Assembly (NCBI RefSeq): GCF_002382885.1 | Contig: NZ_NWVL01000013.1 | Coordinates: forward strand, 1-64,000 | Source of the DNA: Streptomyces sp. WZ.A104 | GTDB lineage: Bacteria; Actinomycetota; Actinomycetes; Streptomycetales; Streptomycetaceae | Length of the DNA stretch: 64,000 nt | Reading direction: 5' to 3' | Part shown: positions 43,637 to 53,366 of the stretch, piece by piece | Numbering within the stretch: position 1 is the stretch's first letter | How the letters are laid out: every line of letters begins with the position of its first letter | The notes under the pieces: generated by a model | Seen by the model: the letters and a program-made list of their open reading frames with translations, nothing else | Told to the model about the DNA's origin: nothing | Databases searched by the model: none | Position numbers and translations under genes: made by a program

Positions 43637-45832
43637 ATGGACGATCTGCGACCCACCGACCCCGCCCGGATCGGCGGACACCGGCTCCTGGGCCGCCTCG
43701 GAGCGGGCGGTATGGGCGTCGTCTACCTCGGACGCACCGACGCCGGGACGCTCGCCGCCATCAAGGTGATCCTTCCCGAGTACGCCGGGGACGAGGACTT
43801 CCGGACCCGCTTCCGCCGCGAGGCCGAGGCCGCACGGCGGGTGGACAGCCCCTGGGCCGTGCGCGTCACCGGAGCGGACACCGAGGCCGAACGGCCCTGG
43901 TTGGCGACGGAGTTCGCTCCCGGGCCGACCCTCTCGGACGTCGTCGTCCAGCGCGGGCCACTGCCCGCGCGCAGCGTGACCGTCCTCGGTGCACTGCTCG
44001 CCCGCGCACTGGGCGCGGTGCACGCGGCCGGACTCGTCCACCGCGACGTCAAGCCGGGCAACGTCCTGCTCACGGCCGACGGGCCCCGGCTGATCGACTT
44101 CGGGATCGCCCGCACCGCCGACGCCACCGCGCTGACCGCCACCGGACTCATCGTCGGCACCCCCGGCTTCCTCCCGCCCGAGCAGGCGTCCGGCGACGGC
44201 GCCGGGCCCGCCGGGGACGTCTTCTCGCTCGGCTGCCTCCTCGCCTACGCGGCCACCGGGCAGCCGCCCTTCGGCAGCGGCGCGGTCGACGCCCTCCTCT
44301 ACCGCACCGTGCACGACGCCCCCGACCTGGACGGCGTCGACGACCCGGCACTGCGCCGCCTGCTGGAGCGGTGCCTCGACAAGGACCCGGCGGCGCGCCC
44401 GGCCGCCGCCGGCCTCGGCACGCTGGTACCGGGGGACGCAACGGGCGGGGCGAGCGCCGACTGGCTGCCCGAGGACATCGTCCGGATCATCGCGGACCGG
44501 TCCGCCGCCCTGCTGGCCCTGCCCGGCATCGACGCCACCGTCTTCGACGAACCCGCCCCGCCGCCGCCCGCCCCCGACCGGCGGAGGTTCCTGCTGTACG
44601 CGGCGGGCGGCGCGGCGGCCCTCGGCGCGGGAGCCTTCGCCGCCGTACGGCTGACCGGGAGCGGCGCCGGGGGCGGCGGGACGGGCGGCGCGTCCGGTGG
44701 ACGCCGCGTGATCATCGGCGTGCACGCTGACCTGACGGGCCCTCAGGAAGCGGCCGGGCGGGCCCAGGAGCGCGGTGTGCGCCTCGCCGTCGACCGCTTC
44801 AACTCGCAGGACGGCCAGCCCTTCAGGCTCGCCGTGAAGGTCCTCGACGACCGGGGGGACCCGGGCCGCTCGGCCCGGGTCGCCGAGGAGTTCGCCCGTG
44901 ACCCGGAAGTCCTCGCGGTCATCGGCCCCACCGGTGACGCCGCGACAGGGGCGGCACTCGCCGGGTACGACGAAGCGGCGCTGCCGGTCCTGACGGTGTC
45001 GGCCCTCCAGATCACCTTCCCGGCCAGGGTCAACGGCTCCTTCTTCCAGGCCGCCCCCTCCTACGCGGTCCTCTCGTTCCCCATCGTCCGCCGCCTCCTC
45101 CTGCGTCCCGACGTCGAGCGGCTGGGCGTGCTGATCGACCGGTCCGGCGGGCAGGCCGCGTACCAGGCCGGCTACGCCACGAACCTGATAACGCCAAGCC
45201 TCACCACCGGCACCACCCACCCGCGCGTGGTGCCCGCCGGGTCCACCGAACTCGCCCCGGTCATCGACGACTTCCTCGACCACCGCAGCGACGCCATCTT
45301 CTACGCCGGGGACGCTGCCGGGGCGGCCCGTACCGCCCGCGCCCTTGCCGCCACCCCCTTCAAGGGCCCGCGTCTGGCCCAGCACACCGCCATGGCACCG
45401 GAGTTCCTGGAGCGGGCGGGCAAGTCCGCCGACGGGTGGGAGTTCATCACGCCGTTCACCGACGCGACCGCACCCGCGGCGACCGCGTTCACCGCCGCCC
45501 ACCGCAAGCGCTTCGGCTCGCCGCCCGCACCCTGGGCCGCGGAGGCGTACGACGTCACAGGCCTCGTCGCCCGGGAACTGGCCGCCCTGGCCGACAGCGC
45601 CACGAAGAGAGCGACCCCGAGCGGCGGGCCGAGCGCGTCCCCCTCCGGGGACGGCCGCCCCACCCGCCCGGAGCTCACGGCGGCGATCGCCGCCGCCCGG
45701 TACGAAGGCATCTCCCGCATCTACGCGTTCGACAAGGAAGACCAGCAACTGGTCGGCCAGGACGCCCACCTGTACCGGGTGGAGGACGGCCGCCACCGCT
45801 ACCTCGGCCCGGCCCCGAAGCCGAAGAGCTGA
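43637..45832 (+). CDS. Ser/Thr kinase fused to an extracellular substrate-binding domain (copy 1)
   Basis: A 731-residue predicted transmembrane receptor kinase. The Hanks-type domain spans about 5-265: GRLGAGGMGVVYLG, lysine 43 in AAIKVI, HRDVKPGN with D137, DFG at D154, then GTPGFLPPEQ. A single membrane segment, RRRFLLYAAGGAAALGAGAFAAV, lies near 315-340. The outer part is a type I periplasmic-binding fold like branched-chain amino-acid receptors (IIGVHADLTGPQEAAGRAQERGVRLAVDRFN, VIGPTGDAATG, FYAGDAAGAARTARAL, AHRKRFGSPPAPWAAEAYD). It presumably senses a small solute outside and phosphorylates proteins inside. The next gene starts 1 bp after its stop. Confidence 0.9.
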   Translation: MDDLRPTDPARIGGHRLLGRLGAGGMGVVYLGRTDAGTLAAIKVILPEYAGDEDFRTRFRREAEAARRVDSPWAVRVTGADTEAERPWLATEFAPGPTLSDVVVQRGPLPARSVTVLGALLARALGAVHAAGLVHRDVKPGNVLLTADGPRLIDFGIARTADATALTATGLIVGTPGFLPPEQASGDGAGPAGDVFSLGCLLAYAATGQPPFGSGAVDALLYRTVHDAPDLDGVDDPALRRLLERCLDKDPAARPAAAGLGTLVPGDATGGASADWLPEDIVRIIADRSAALLALPGIDATVFDEPAPPPPAPDRRRFLLYAAGGAAALGAGAFAAVRLTGSGAGGGGTGGASGGRRVIIGVHADLTGPQEAAGRAQERGVRLAVDRFNSQDGQPFRLAVKVLDDRGDPGRSARVAEEFARDPEVLAVIGPTGDAATGAALAGYDEAALPVLTVSALQITFPARVNGSFFQAAPSYAVLSFPIVRRLLLRPDVERLGVLIDRSGGQAAYQAGYATNLITPSLTTGTTHPRVVPAGSTELAPVIDDFLDHRSDAIFYAGDAAGAARTARALAATPFKGPRLAQHTAMAPEFLERAGKSADGWEFITPFTDATAPAATAFTAAHRKRFGSPPAPWAAEAYDVTGLVARELAALADSATKRATPSGGPSASPSGDGRPTRPELTAAIAAARYEGISRIYAFDKEDQQLVGQDAHLYRVEDGRHRYLGPAPKPKS

Positions 45833-45833
45833 C

Positions 45834-48092
45834 GTGCGGCCCCTCACCTCCGAGGACCCCCGCACCATCGGCCCCTACCGGGCCCTGGCCCGGCTCGGCG
45901 CGGGCGGCATGGGCGTGGTCCACCTGGCGCGCTCGGCGGGCGGGGCGCTCGCCGCCGTCAAGGTGATCCGGGCCGAGCACGCCGCCGACCCCGCGTTCCG
46001 GGCCCGCTTCCGCCGCGAGGCCGAGGCCGCCGCCCGGGTCTCCGGCCCCTGGACCGTCCCGGTGCTCGGCGCGGACACGGAGGCCCGCGAACCGTGGCTG
46101 GCGACCGCGTACGTCCCGGGCCCCTCGCTGGGCGAGGTGGTCGGCGCCGGGGGTGCGCTGCCGCCCGACACCGTGGCGGCGCTGGGCCGCCGACTGGCGG
46201 AGGCGCTCGCCGCGGTGCACACGGCCGGGCTGATCCACCGCGATGTGAAACCCGGCAACGTGCTCCTCGCCCTCGACGGCCCCCGCCTCATCGACTTCGG
46301 GATCGCCCGCCACGAGGGGGCGACCGAGCTGACCGCCACCGACGCGGTGATCGGCACCCCCGGCTACCTCGCCCCCGAACAGGCGACGGCCGGACCGCTC
46401 GGACCGGCGTGCGACGTGTTCTCGCTCGGCTGCGTCCTCGTGTACGCGGCGACCGGCCGCCGCCCTTTCGGCGAGGGCGGCGCGGCGGGCGTCCTGTTCC
46501 GCACGATCCACGAGGACCCGGACCTGACGGGTGTGCCCCCCGCCCTGCTCCCCGTGGTCACCGCCTGCCTGGCCAAGGACCCGTCGGACCGCCCGCCCGC
46601 ACGGCGAATCGCGGCGGACAAGGGGGCGGGGGCGTCTCCCGACCTCCGTGACCCCCGCGAGGCATGGGGGCAGCCAGGGACGAGACCGGACAGCTCGGCG
46701 CCCTGGGTCATCCCCGCCGGGCTCACCGCGCTGATCGCCGAGCGGTCCGCCGCCGCCCTCACGCTGCCCGACCCCGAGCCGCTGCCGACCACGCTCACCC
46801 CGGCCGGGGACGGCGGCGAGGACGGCACCGGGGACGTTGGCGAGGACGGCACAGAGTCCCGCCGCTCCCGCCGCTCGCGGCTCGCCCGGCGGAGGCTCCT
46901 GACCGCCGGGGCGGCCGGAGCCGTCCTCCTCACCGGCGGCTCCACCGCCGCGTGGCTCGCCGGGCGGCAGCGTCGAGCGGGGAGCGGCGGTCCCTCCGCG
47001 GGCTCCGGGGAGCCGCCCACGTACACGATCGGGCTCCACGCCGATCTCAGCGGACCCGGGCGGGCCACGGGCCTGGCCCACCGGCGCGGCGTCGAACTCG
47101 CGGTCGCCGACCACAACGCCCGCAAGGACCCGGCGCTCCGGCTCGCCCTGCGGACCGAGGACGACGCCGGGGACCCCCGGCAGGCGCTCCGGACGGCGGA
47201 CCGGCTGGGGGCGGACCCCGAGGTCATCGCGGTCGTCGGGCCGACCGGTGACGTGCTGCGGGAGGAGACCGTCGAGCGGTACGCCAGGGCGCGGCTCGCC
47301 GCGGTCGTCGTCGCGGCGGGGGCCACCACCGTCGAGACCGGCTCCGGTGCCGACCTCCACCTCTGCCTCACCCGCACCCTCGACCGTGCGCTCGCCACCG
47401 GCCTCATCGGCTACCTCGTCCACGCCCGCCCCGCCAAGCGCATCCTCCTCGTCCAGGACGCGGCCGATCCGGTGCTCGGCGGCGAGATCGACGGCACGTT
47501 CCGCAACGCCACGCCGACCGGCTCCACCCTCGTCGAGCACCCGCTTCCCCGGGGCGCCGCGGGTTACGGCGGGGCGGCCCGCAAAGCCGTGACCGCCCGG
47601 GCGGACGCCGTCGTGCACGCGGGCGGCGACGCGTCCCGGGCCGCCCGGCTGGCCACCGCCCTGGCGGACGCGGGCTTCACAGGCACCCGGCTCGCCGCCG
47701 GACCCGCCCTCGGGTCCGCCTTCCTCACCGGAGCGGGCAGGGCCGCCGAGGGCTGGGTCTTCGCCGAGGCGTACTCCGACCCCGCGGCCCTCCCTGCGGC
47801 CCGGGCGTTCACCGCCGCCCACCGCAAGCGCTTCGGCGCACCCCCTGCCACCTGGGCCGCCGAGGCGTACGACGCGGTCCATCTGATCGCCCGCGCCGCC
47901 GGGGCCACCAGTGCCTCGGGCGAGCTCCGCAGCGGCATGGCTCGCCGGCTCGTCCGGACCGAGCACCGGGGGATCGTGCGGACCCTCGCCTTCCACGCCT
48001 CGACCCGCCAGGCGCGGCACGAGAACGGGATCTTCCTCTACCGGATCGAGAACGGCCGTCCGCGCTTCCTGGGCCCGTACGACGAGCTCTGA
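45834..48092 (+). CDS. Ser/Thr kinase fused to an extracellular substrate-binding domain (copy 2)
   Basis: A 752-residue paralogue of the preceding gene with the same layout: kinase (ARLGAGGMGVVHLA, lysine 43, HRDVKPGN D137, DFGIA, GTPGYLAPEQ), charged linker, single hydrophobic segment after RRSRLARRRLLT, then the binding fold (IGLHADLSGPGRATGLAHRRG, VVGPTGDVLREE, HAGGDASRAARLATAL, FLYRIENGRPRFLGPYDEL). The two genes clearly arose by tandem duplication yet differ throughout the sensor domain. The GTG start is coupled to gene 1. Both active-site sets look intact. Confidence 0.9.
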   Translation: MRPLTSEDPRTIGPYRALARLGAGGMGVVHLARSAGGALAAVKVIRAEHAADPAFRARFRREAEAAARVSGPWTVPVLGADTEAREPWLATAYVPGPSLGEVVGAGGALPPDTVAALGRRLAEALAAVHTAGLIHRDVKPGNVLLALDGPRLIDFGIARHEGATELTATDAVIGTPGYLAPEQATAGPLGPACDVFSLGCVLVYAATGRRPFGEGGAAGVLFRTIHEDPDLTGVPPALLPVVTACLAKDPSDRPPARRIAADKGAGASPDLRDPREAWGQPGTRPDSSAPWVIPAGLTALIAERSAAALTLPDPEPLPTTLTPAGDGGEDGTGDVGEDGTESRRSRRSRLARRRLLTAGAAGAVLLTGGSTAAWLAGRQRRAGSGGPSAGSGEPPTYTIGLHADLSGPGRATGLAHRRGVELAVADHNARKDPALRLALRTEDDAGDPRQALRTADRLGADPEVIAVVGPTGDVLREETVERYARARLAAVVVAAGATTVETGSGADLHLCLTRTLDRALATGLIGYLVHARPAKRILLVQDAADPVLGGEIDGTFRNATPTGSTLVEHPLPRGAAGYGGAARKAVTARADAVVHAGGDASRAARLATALADAGFTGTRLAAGPALGSAFLTGAGRAAEGWVFAEAYSDPAALPAARAFTAAHRKRFGAPPATWAAEAYDAVHLIARAAGATSASGELRSGMARRLVRTEHRGIVRTLAFHASTRQARHENGIFLYRIENGRPRFLGPYDEL

Positions 48093-48408
48093 ACCGGGCC
48101 GGTACCGGGCAGCCGGCGGCAGCGGTCGGTGAAGCCACGGCCAGGCATGAAGATCTCCTGCGGGCGTGCTTAAGAAATCCTCGATGGACCCTGGCCCCGT
48201 CGTACGGCAGATTGCTCCGTGACGGCCGAGGATGGCGCGTGGAGCCGTGCGACGTATGACGTGCTGTACGACGTGCTCCGTCCCGTCCCGCCGTGCCCCT
48301 TCCCAAGGGGTCACCCCGAAAAGACCACCCCGGGCCGCAGGGTTCCTCCGACATGCCCCCAGGCCCGGGGTGTCCACCACCCGCGCACCACGTCAGGGAG
48401 CCGCAGCC
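48093..48408. other. Upstream region of tdh
   Basis: No gene seen. It contains a small direct repeat, GACGTGCTGTACGACGTGCTCCG (core GACGTGCT twice), at about 48258-48280, which could be a regulatory site for tdh-kbl. AGGGAG precedes the tdh start. Confidence 0.4.
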
Positions 48409-49437
48409 GTGAAGGCACTCGTCAAGCAGAAGGCCGAACCGGGACTGTGGCTGATGGACGTGCCGGAGCCGGAGTACGGCCCCACCGACGTCCTGATCAA
48501 GGTCCTGCGCACCGGAATCTGCGGCACCGACCTGCACATCCGGGCCTATGACGGCTGGGCGCAGCAGGCGGTCACCACCCCGCTCGTCCTCGGCCACGAG
48601 TTCGTCGGCGAGGTCGCCGCGACCGGTTCCGACGTCGTCGACATCGCGGTCGGCGACCTGGTCAGCGGCGAGGGCCACCTCGTGTGCGGCAAGTGCCGCA
48701 ACTGTCTCGCGGGCCGCCGCCACCTCTGCCGCTCCACGATCGGCCTCGGCGTCGGCCGGGACGGCGCGTTCGCCGAGTACGTCGTGCTGCCCGCCTCCAA
48801 CGTGTGGGTGCACCGGGTCCCCGTCGACCTCGATATCGCCGCGATCTTCGACCCGTTCGGCAACGCGGTGCACACCGCGCTGTCCTTCCCGCTGGTCGGC
48901 GAGGACGTCCTGATCACCGGCGCCGGACCGATCGGCATCATGGCCGCCGCCGTCGCCAAGCACGCCGGTGCCCGCAATGTGGTCATCACCGACGTCAGCG
49001 AGGCCCGCCTCGCGCTCGCCCGCAAGGTCGGCGTCAGCCTCGCCCTCAACGTCGCGGACCGGACCATCGCGGACGGACAGCGCGAGCTGGGCCTGCGCGA
49101 GGGCTTCGACATCGGCCTGGAGATGTCCGGCCGCCCCGAGGCGATGCGCGACATGGTCGCGAACATGACGCACGGCGGCCGGATCGCGATGCTCGGACTG
49201 CCCGCCGAGGAGTTCGCCGTGGACTGGTCCCGGATCGTCACCTCGATGATCACCGTCAAGGGGATCTACGGCCGCGAGATGTACGAGACCTGGTACGCCA
49301 TGTCCGTCCTGCTGGAGGGCGGCCTCGACCTCGCCCCCGTGATCACCGGCCGGTACGGCTACCGCGACTTCGAGGCGGCCTTCGACGACGCCGCGAGCGG
49401 CCTCGGCGGCAAGGTCATCCTCGACTGGACCGTCTGA
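48409..49437 (+). CDS. tdh: L-threonine 3-dehydrogenase
   Basis: A 342-residue zinc-dependent alcohol-dehydrogenase-family enzyme that oxidises threonine to 2-amino-3-ketobutyrate with NAD. C38 of [16 protein letters not shown] and the structural zinc cysteines ([16 protein letters not shown]) are present, as is the NAD-binding [20 protein letters not shown] start with AGGGAG upstream. The partner kbl follows after 56 bp; together they convert threonine to glycine and acetyl-CoA. Confidence 0.95.
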   Translation: MKALVKQKAEPGLWLMDVPEPEYGPTDVLIKVLRTGICGTDLHIRAYDGWAQQAVTTPLVLGHEFVGEVAATGSDVVDIAVGDLVSGEGHLVCGKCRNCLAGRRHLCRSTIGLGVGRDGAFAEYVVLPASNVWVHRVPVDLDIAAIFDPFGNAVHTALSFPLVGEDVLITGAGPIGIMAAAVAKHAGARNVVITDVSEARLALARKVGVSLALNVADRTIADGQRELGLREGFDIGLEMSGRPEAMRDMVANMTHGGRIAMLGLPAEEFAVDWSRIVTSMITVKGIYGREMYETWYAMSVLLEGGLDLAPVITGRYGYRDFEAAFDDAASGLGGKVILDWTV

Positions 49438-49493
49438 CCCGTCTGACCCGTCTGACCTTCGAACTTCTCCTCGAACCCTTAAAGGAACCCGGC

Positions 49494-50693
49494 ATGTTCG
49501 ACTCCGTACGCGACGATCTGCGCACCACCCTCGACGAGATCCGCGCCGCCGGGCTGCACAAGCCCGAGCGCGTCATCGGCACCCCGCAGTCCGCGACCGT
49601 GGCCGTCACCTCCGGCGGCCGCCCCGGCGAGGTCCTCAACTTCTGTGCCAACAACTACCTGGGCCTGGCCGACCACCCCGAGGTCATCGCCGCCGCCCAC
49701 GAGGCGCTGGACCGCTGGGGCTACGGGATGGCCTCCGTCCGCTTCATCTGCGGCACCCAGGAGGTCCACAAGGAGCTGGAGCAGCGGCTCTCGGCCTTCC
49801 TCGGCCAGGAGGACACGATCCTCTACTCCTCCTGCTTCGACGCCAACGGCGGTGTCTTCGAGACCCTGCTCGGCGCGGAGGACGCGGTGATCTCCGACGC
49901 CCTCAACCACGCCTCGATCATCGACGGCATCAGGCTCTCCAAGGCCCAGCGCCACCGCTACGTCAACCGGGACATGGCCGACCTGGAGAAGCAGCTCAAG
50001 GAGGCGTCCGGGGCCCGCCGCCGTCTGATCGTCACCGACGGCGTCTTCTCGATGGACGGTTACGTCGCCCCGCTCCAGGAGATCTGCGACCTGGCAGACC
50101 GCTACGACGCGATGGTCATGGTCGACGACTCGCACGCCGTCGGCTTCGTGGGTCCCGGCGGCCGCGGCACGCCCGAGCTCCACGGAGTCATGGACCGGGT
50201 CGACATCATCACCGGCACCCTCGGCAAGGCGCTCGGCGGGGCCTCCGGCGGCTACGTCGCGGCCCGCGCCGAGATCGTCGCCCTGCTGCGCCAGCGCTCG
50301 CGCCCGTACCTCTTCTCCAACACCCTCGCCCCGGTCATCGCCGCCGCGTCCCTCAAGGTCATCGACCTGCTGGAGTCGGCCGGGGACCTGCGCGAGCAGC
50401 TCAACGCCAACACCGAGCTGTTCCGTACCCGGATGACCGCGGAGGGCTTCGACGTCCTGCCCGGCGACCACGCCATCGCCCCCGTCATGATCGGGGATGC
50501 CGCGAAGGCGGGCCGGATGGCGGAACTGCTCCTGGAGCGCGGTGTGTACGTGATCGGGTTCTCGTACCCCGTCGTCCCGCAGGGCGCGGCCCGTATCCGG
50601 GTCCAGCTCTCGGCCGCGCACTCCACCGCCGACGTGAACCGCGCGGTGGACGCGTTCGTCGACGCGCGGGCGGCGCTGGACGCGGAGGCGTAA
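49494..50693 (+). CDS. kbl: Glycine C-acetyltransferase (2-amino-3-ketobutyrate CoA ligase)
   Basis: A 399-residue PLP enzyme of the alpha-oxoamine synthase family. [57 protein letters not shown] and the PLP lysine K245 in GTLGKALGG all match Kbl. It cleaves 2-amino-3-ketobutyrate with CoA. An AAAGGAAC site lies upstream, in a spacer containing a 9-bp sequence (CGTCTGACC) repeated three times. It is in an operon with tdh. Confidence 0.95.
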   Translation: MFDSVRDDLRTTLDEIRAAGLHKPERVIGTPQSATVAVTSGGRPGEVLNFCANNYLGLADHPEVIAAAHEALDRWGYGMASVRFICGTQEVHKELEQRLSAFLGQEDTILYSSCFDANGGVFETLLGAEDAVISDALNHASIIDGIRLSKAQRHRYVNRDMADLEKQLKEASGARRRLIVTDGVFSMDGYVAPLQEICDLADRYDAMVMVDDSHAVGFVGPGGRGTPELHGVMDRVDIITGTLGKALGGASGGYVAARAEIVALLRQRSRPYLFSNTLAPVIAAASLKVIDLLESAGDLREQLNANTELFRTRMTAEGFDVLPGDHAIAPVMIGDAAKAGRMAELLLERGVYVIGFSYPVVPQGAARIRVQLSAAHSTADVNRAVDAFVDARAALDAEA

Positions 50694-50739
50694 CCGCTCA
50701 CCGGGTGGGCGGGCCTCCGCCACCTGGGACAATGGGCAC

Positions 50740-51663
50740 ATGATCGATGCGCGGCGGTTGCGAATCCTCCGTGCGGTGGCCGACCACCGCACGGTGACCG
50801 CGGCCGCCGCCGCGTTGTATCTGACGCCCTCCGCGGTGTCCCAGCAGCTCGCAGCCCTGGAGCAGGAGACCGGTCACCGTCTCGTCGAACGCGGGGCGCG
50901 CGGGGCCCGGCTCACCTCCGCGGGCGAGATCCTCCTCAGCCACGCGAACGTTGTCCTGGCCCAGCTGGAGCGGGCCGAGGCGGAGCTCGCCGACTACAGC
51001 GCGGGCGTCGCCGGTACGGTCACGGTCGCCGCGTTCGCCACCGGCATCGGCCTCGTCCTCGCCCCAGCACTCAGGGAGCTCGCCCGCACCGCGCCCGGCA
51101 TCCGGGTCAGGGTCCAGGACGCGGAGGGCGACGCGAGCGTGCCGATGGTGCTGGACCGGCAGGTCGACGTGGCGGTGGCCGTGGAGTACCGGGGCGCCCC
51201 CGCCGAGGACGACCGCCGTCTCACTCGCGTCCCCCTCTACTCGGAGCCCTTCGACGCGGTGCTCCCGGTGGACCACCGCCTCGCGGACCAGGCCCAGGTG
51301 GCGGTCGCGGACCTCGCGAAGGACCCGTGGATCGGCCCCTACCCGGGGAACCCCTGCCATGACGTGGTGGTCCTGGCCTGCGAATTCGCCGGGTTCGCCC
51401 CGCGCCTGGAGCACTCGTCGGACGACTTCCGGGCGGTGGTCGCGCTGGCCGGGGCGGACGCGGGGGTGGCGCTGGTGCCGCGCTCGGCCCTAAGCGGGAT
51501 GGAGCTGACCGGGGTGGTCGTCCGCCCGGTCGAGGGCAGCGCCCCCACCCGCCGGGTCTTCGCGGCCGTACGCCAGGGGGCCGAGGGCCATCCGCTGATC
51601 CGGCCGGTGCTGGCGGCGATGGAGGCGGTGGCGGTACGGGAGGCGGGACTCGCGCGGGCGTGA
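50740..51663 (+). CDS. LysR-family transcriptional regulator
   Basis: A 307-residue LysR protein. HTH at 1-60 (RRLRILRAVADHRTVTAAAAALYLTPSAVSQQLAALEQETG), then a ligand domain (VAAFATGIGLVLAPALRELARTAPGIRVRVQ, FDAVLPVDHRLADQ, VALVPRSAL). It begins 46 bp after kbl on the same strand and might regulate tdh-kbl or be independent; no operator was recognised. Confidence 0.92.
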   Translation: MIDARRLRILRAVADHRTVTAAAAALYLTPSAVSQQLAALEQETGHRLVERGARGARLTSAGEILLSHANVVLAQLERAEAELADYSAGVAGTVTVAAFATGIGLVLAPALRELARTAPGIRVRVQDAEGDASVPMVLDRQVDVAVAVEYRGAPAEDDRRLTRVPLYSEPFDAVLPVDHRLADQAQVAVADLAKDPWIGPYPGNPCHDVVVLACEFAGFAPRLEHSSDDFRAVVALAGADAGVALVPRSALSGMELTGVVVRPVEGSAPTRRVFAAVRQGAEGHPLIRPVLAAMEAVAVREAGLARA

Positions 51664-51805
51664 GCACCGCCCCTCCCGGCCGGGTGAGGCGGACCGAGCG
51701 TCCGATCCCGCGGCCCTTGAACCGCGCCCCCCGTGATCCGGCCGCCCCGCGCGGCAGCGCCGCGATGCCCCCCCTTCGCCCAGCACGATGACCGACGCCC
51801 TTGGT

Positions 51806-51958
51806 ACGGGCCAGCAGCAGCCCCGTACCGGCCGCCGCCTCGCGCGGCGCACCACCACCCAGCGGGCGCCGTCGCCCCGGTCGGTGTCCTCCACCGGTTC
51901 AAACCCGAGCGCGTCACGGTGGAAGGCGACGGCCTCGTCGTGGTCGTGTGGTCCACGT
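51806..51958 (-). pseudogene. Truncated copy of a VOC protein gene
   Basis: About 150 bp are nearly identical to part of the VOC gene at 57934-58326: both hold GCCAGCAGCAGCCCCGTACC and CGGTTCAAACCCGAGCGCGT. In the minus-strand frame it reads ALGFEPVEDTDRGDGARWVVV. The start and most of the C-terminal half are missing, and a base loss disrupts one stretch (RGAAAG region). It is a relic of a duplication. Confidence 0.82.
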
Positions 51959-52000
51959 GAGCCGATCGCTGACAGCCTCCACTACTCGGTGATACCGTAT

Positions 52001-52029
52001 AGTGGTACTCGGTGCTACGCAGTACCACT
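52001..52029. promoter_or_regulatory. PadR operator/promoter candidate
   Basis: AGTGGTACT and AGTACCACT form a perfect 9-bp inverted repeat with an 11-bp spacer, 21 bp before the PadR start. TATAGT at 51998-52003 overlaps its left arm and could be the -10 box, so binding would block transcription. A GTGGTAC-N-GTACCAC dyad fits PadR-type autoregulation. Confidence 0.6.
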
Positions 52030-52049
52030 GGGGCCGAGGAGGACTCGCG

Positions 52050-52376
52050 ATGGATGACCTGACGGAGATGTTGAAAGGCACGCTCGAAGGGTGCGTGCTC
52101 GAAATCATCGGCAGCGAGGAAACCTACGGCTACGCCATCACCCGTCAGCTGAACGAGCTCGGCTTCACCGACGTCATCGAGGGGACGGTGTACACCATCT
52201 TGCTGCGACTGGAGAGGAACAAGCTCGTCCAGGTGACGAAACGGCCGTCCGGGGTCGGTCCGCCGCGCAAGTTCTACGCGCTCAACGACGCCGGACGCGA
52301 GGAACTGGCGAAGTTCTGGACGAAGTGGCAGTACGTCTCATCACGCATCGACAGGCTCAAGGAGGGCGGGAGATGA
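52050..52376 (+). CDS. PadR-family regulator
   Basis: A 108-residue PadR winged helix: LKGTLEGCVLEIIGSEETYGYAITRQLNELGFTDVIEGTVYTILLRLERNKLV, then PRKFYALNDAGREEL. ATG 52050 with GAGGAGGACTC upstream is preferred over a GTG 48 bases earlier. The stop overlaps the next start (ATGA). It probably represses the whole downstream operon of two DUF1048 genes and an ABC exporter. Confidence 0.92.
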   Translation: MDDLTEMLKGTLEGCVLEIIGSEETYGYAITRQLNELGFTDVIEGTVYTILLRLERNKLVQVTKRPSGVGPPRKFYALNDAGREELAKFWTKWQYVSSRIDRLKEGGR

Positions 52377-52729
52377 ACTTCTGGGAGACCATCACCGGCA
52401 GCGATCTCACCAGGGAATGGAAGGCGTTCGAAGCCCGGGCCGAGGCCCTGCCGGATGACTACCGGGGGGCGTGGGACCAGATCAAGGCCCACCTCCTTCC
52501 CCATGGGGACTTCACCGGCCGCAACCTGATGCCGATCCTCGACGCAGCCCTGGGGCTGCTCGAAGAAACGGCGGCGGACGGGCAGGGCGTCCACGAGGTG
52601 CTCGGCGACGACATCCAGGGCTTCTGCATGGCGCTGGCCGGTGGCGAAGGGGCGCGAACCTACCGGGACCGGTGGCGCGAGCAGCTGAACAGGAACGTCG
52701 CGAGGAAACTGAACCGGCTGGGAGGCTGA
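52373..52729 (+). CDS. DUF1048 protein, first copy
   Basis: A 118-residue helical DUF1048 protein (WKAFEARAEALPDDYRGAWDQIKAHL, ILDAALGLLEETAADGQGVHEVLGDDIQGFC). The family accompanies PadR regulators and may be a small adaptor or co-regulator; no activity is proven. It is coupled to padR by a 4-bp overlap and followed within 1 bp by a second copy. Confidence 0.85.
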   Translation: MNFWETITGSDLTREWKAFEARAEALPDDYRGAWDQIKAHLLPHGDFTGRNLMPILDAALGLLEETAADGQGVHEVLGDDIQGFCMALAGGEGARTYRDRWREQLNRNVARKLNRLGG

Positions 52730-52730
52730 C

Positions 52731-53057
52731 GTGGGCATCCAGGACATCATCGAGGGCAAGAAGCAGTGGCGGGCACACACGGCTCGGGTCAAGGCGCTCC
52801 CGCCGGACTACCGGATCGTCTACAAGGAGATGCAGAAGTACCTGTTCAAGATCGGACCGGTTGACCTGCCCGACGGACCCCTGCTCCCCGGGATCGTCGA
52901 CTTCTTCGAAGAAGGCGTCGCAGCGGGCCGGGGGGTCCTGGAACTGATCGGCGCGGACGTCGCCGCGTTCTGCGACGACCTGGTCAAGGATTCACGCACG
53001 TATGCGGACGTCTACCAGGAGTCCATCAGCAGGGAATCCGGCGCGGCGGAGAAGTAG
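52731..53057 (+). CDS. DUF1048 protein, second copy
   Basis: A 108-residue paralogue of the gene before it: WRAHTARVKALPPDYRIVYKEMQKYL, ILELIGADVAAFCDDLV-like residues (here VLELIGADVAAFCDDLV), KDSRTYADVYQESI. GTG start one base after the previous stop. Paired DUF1048 genes after padR are common in Firmicutes and actinomycetes. Confidence 0.85.
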   Translation: MGIQDIIEGKKQWRAHTARVKALPPDYRIVYKEMQKYLFKIGPVDLPDGPLLPGIVDFFEEGVAAGRGVLELIGADVAAFCDDLVKDSRTYADVYQESISRESGAAEK

Positions 53058-53366
53058 CTCCCGCCACCCCCTGGCCATGGGCATAGCCCGCACGCGCCGT
53101 TCGTTCGCCTCGGCGCAGCGCAACCCGGCGCGGACCGTCCGGCGCCGGAAGTCGCCGCAGATCCTGTCCACCGAGGCGGTCGAGCCCGCTGGTGAGATCT
53201 GCCCCAGTCCCGCCCATGTCCTCGGCGAGCGGGTGTCCGGCGGCGGGCCGCTGGACACCACTCCCCAATGGCGACGCGACTGACGTGTGGTCACGGGCAG
53301 TCACGCGATCCGGGTTTCGAAGCAGCTTCCACTCACCCCGCGCTCAGCCTTCGAAGGGAAGTCACC
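53058..53366. other. Gap before the ABC exporter, no recognised gene
   Basis: About 310 bp. Short open frames exist on both strands (one reads IARTRRSFASAQRNP) but none has a ribosome site or known domain. GAAGGGAAG just before 53367 is the ABC gene's ribosome site. Confidence 0.4.

Noticed and set aside
42824..45868. 1014-codon open frame opposite the kinase gene
   Set aside because: GC-bias shadow; repetitive Gly/Arg/Val/Glu composition and no ribosome site, while the plus strand encodes a clear kinase.
45675..48380. 901-codon open frame opposite the second kinase gene
   Set aside because: Same shadow effect; no domain is visible.
49435..49458. CRISPR-like or VNTR element from the tripled CGTCTGACC between tdh and kbl
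   Set aside because: Only three 9-bp copies in a row without spacers; a small replication-slippage repeat.
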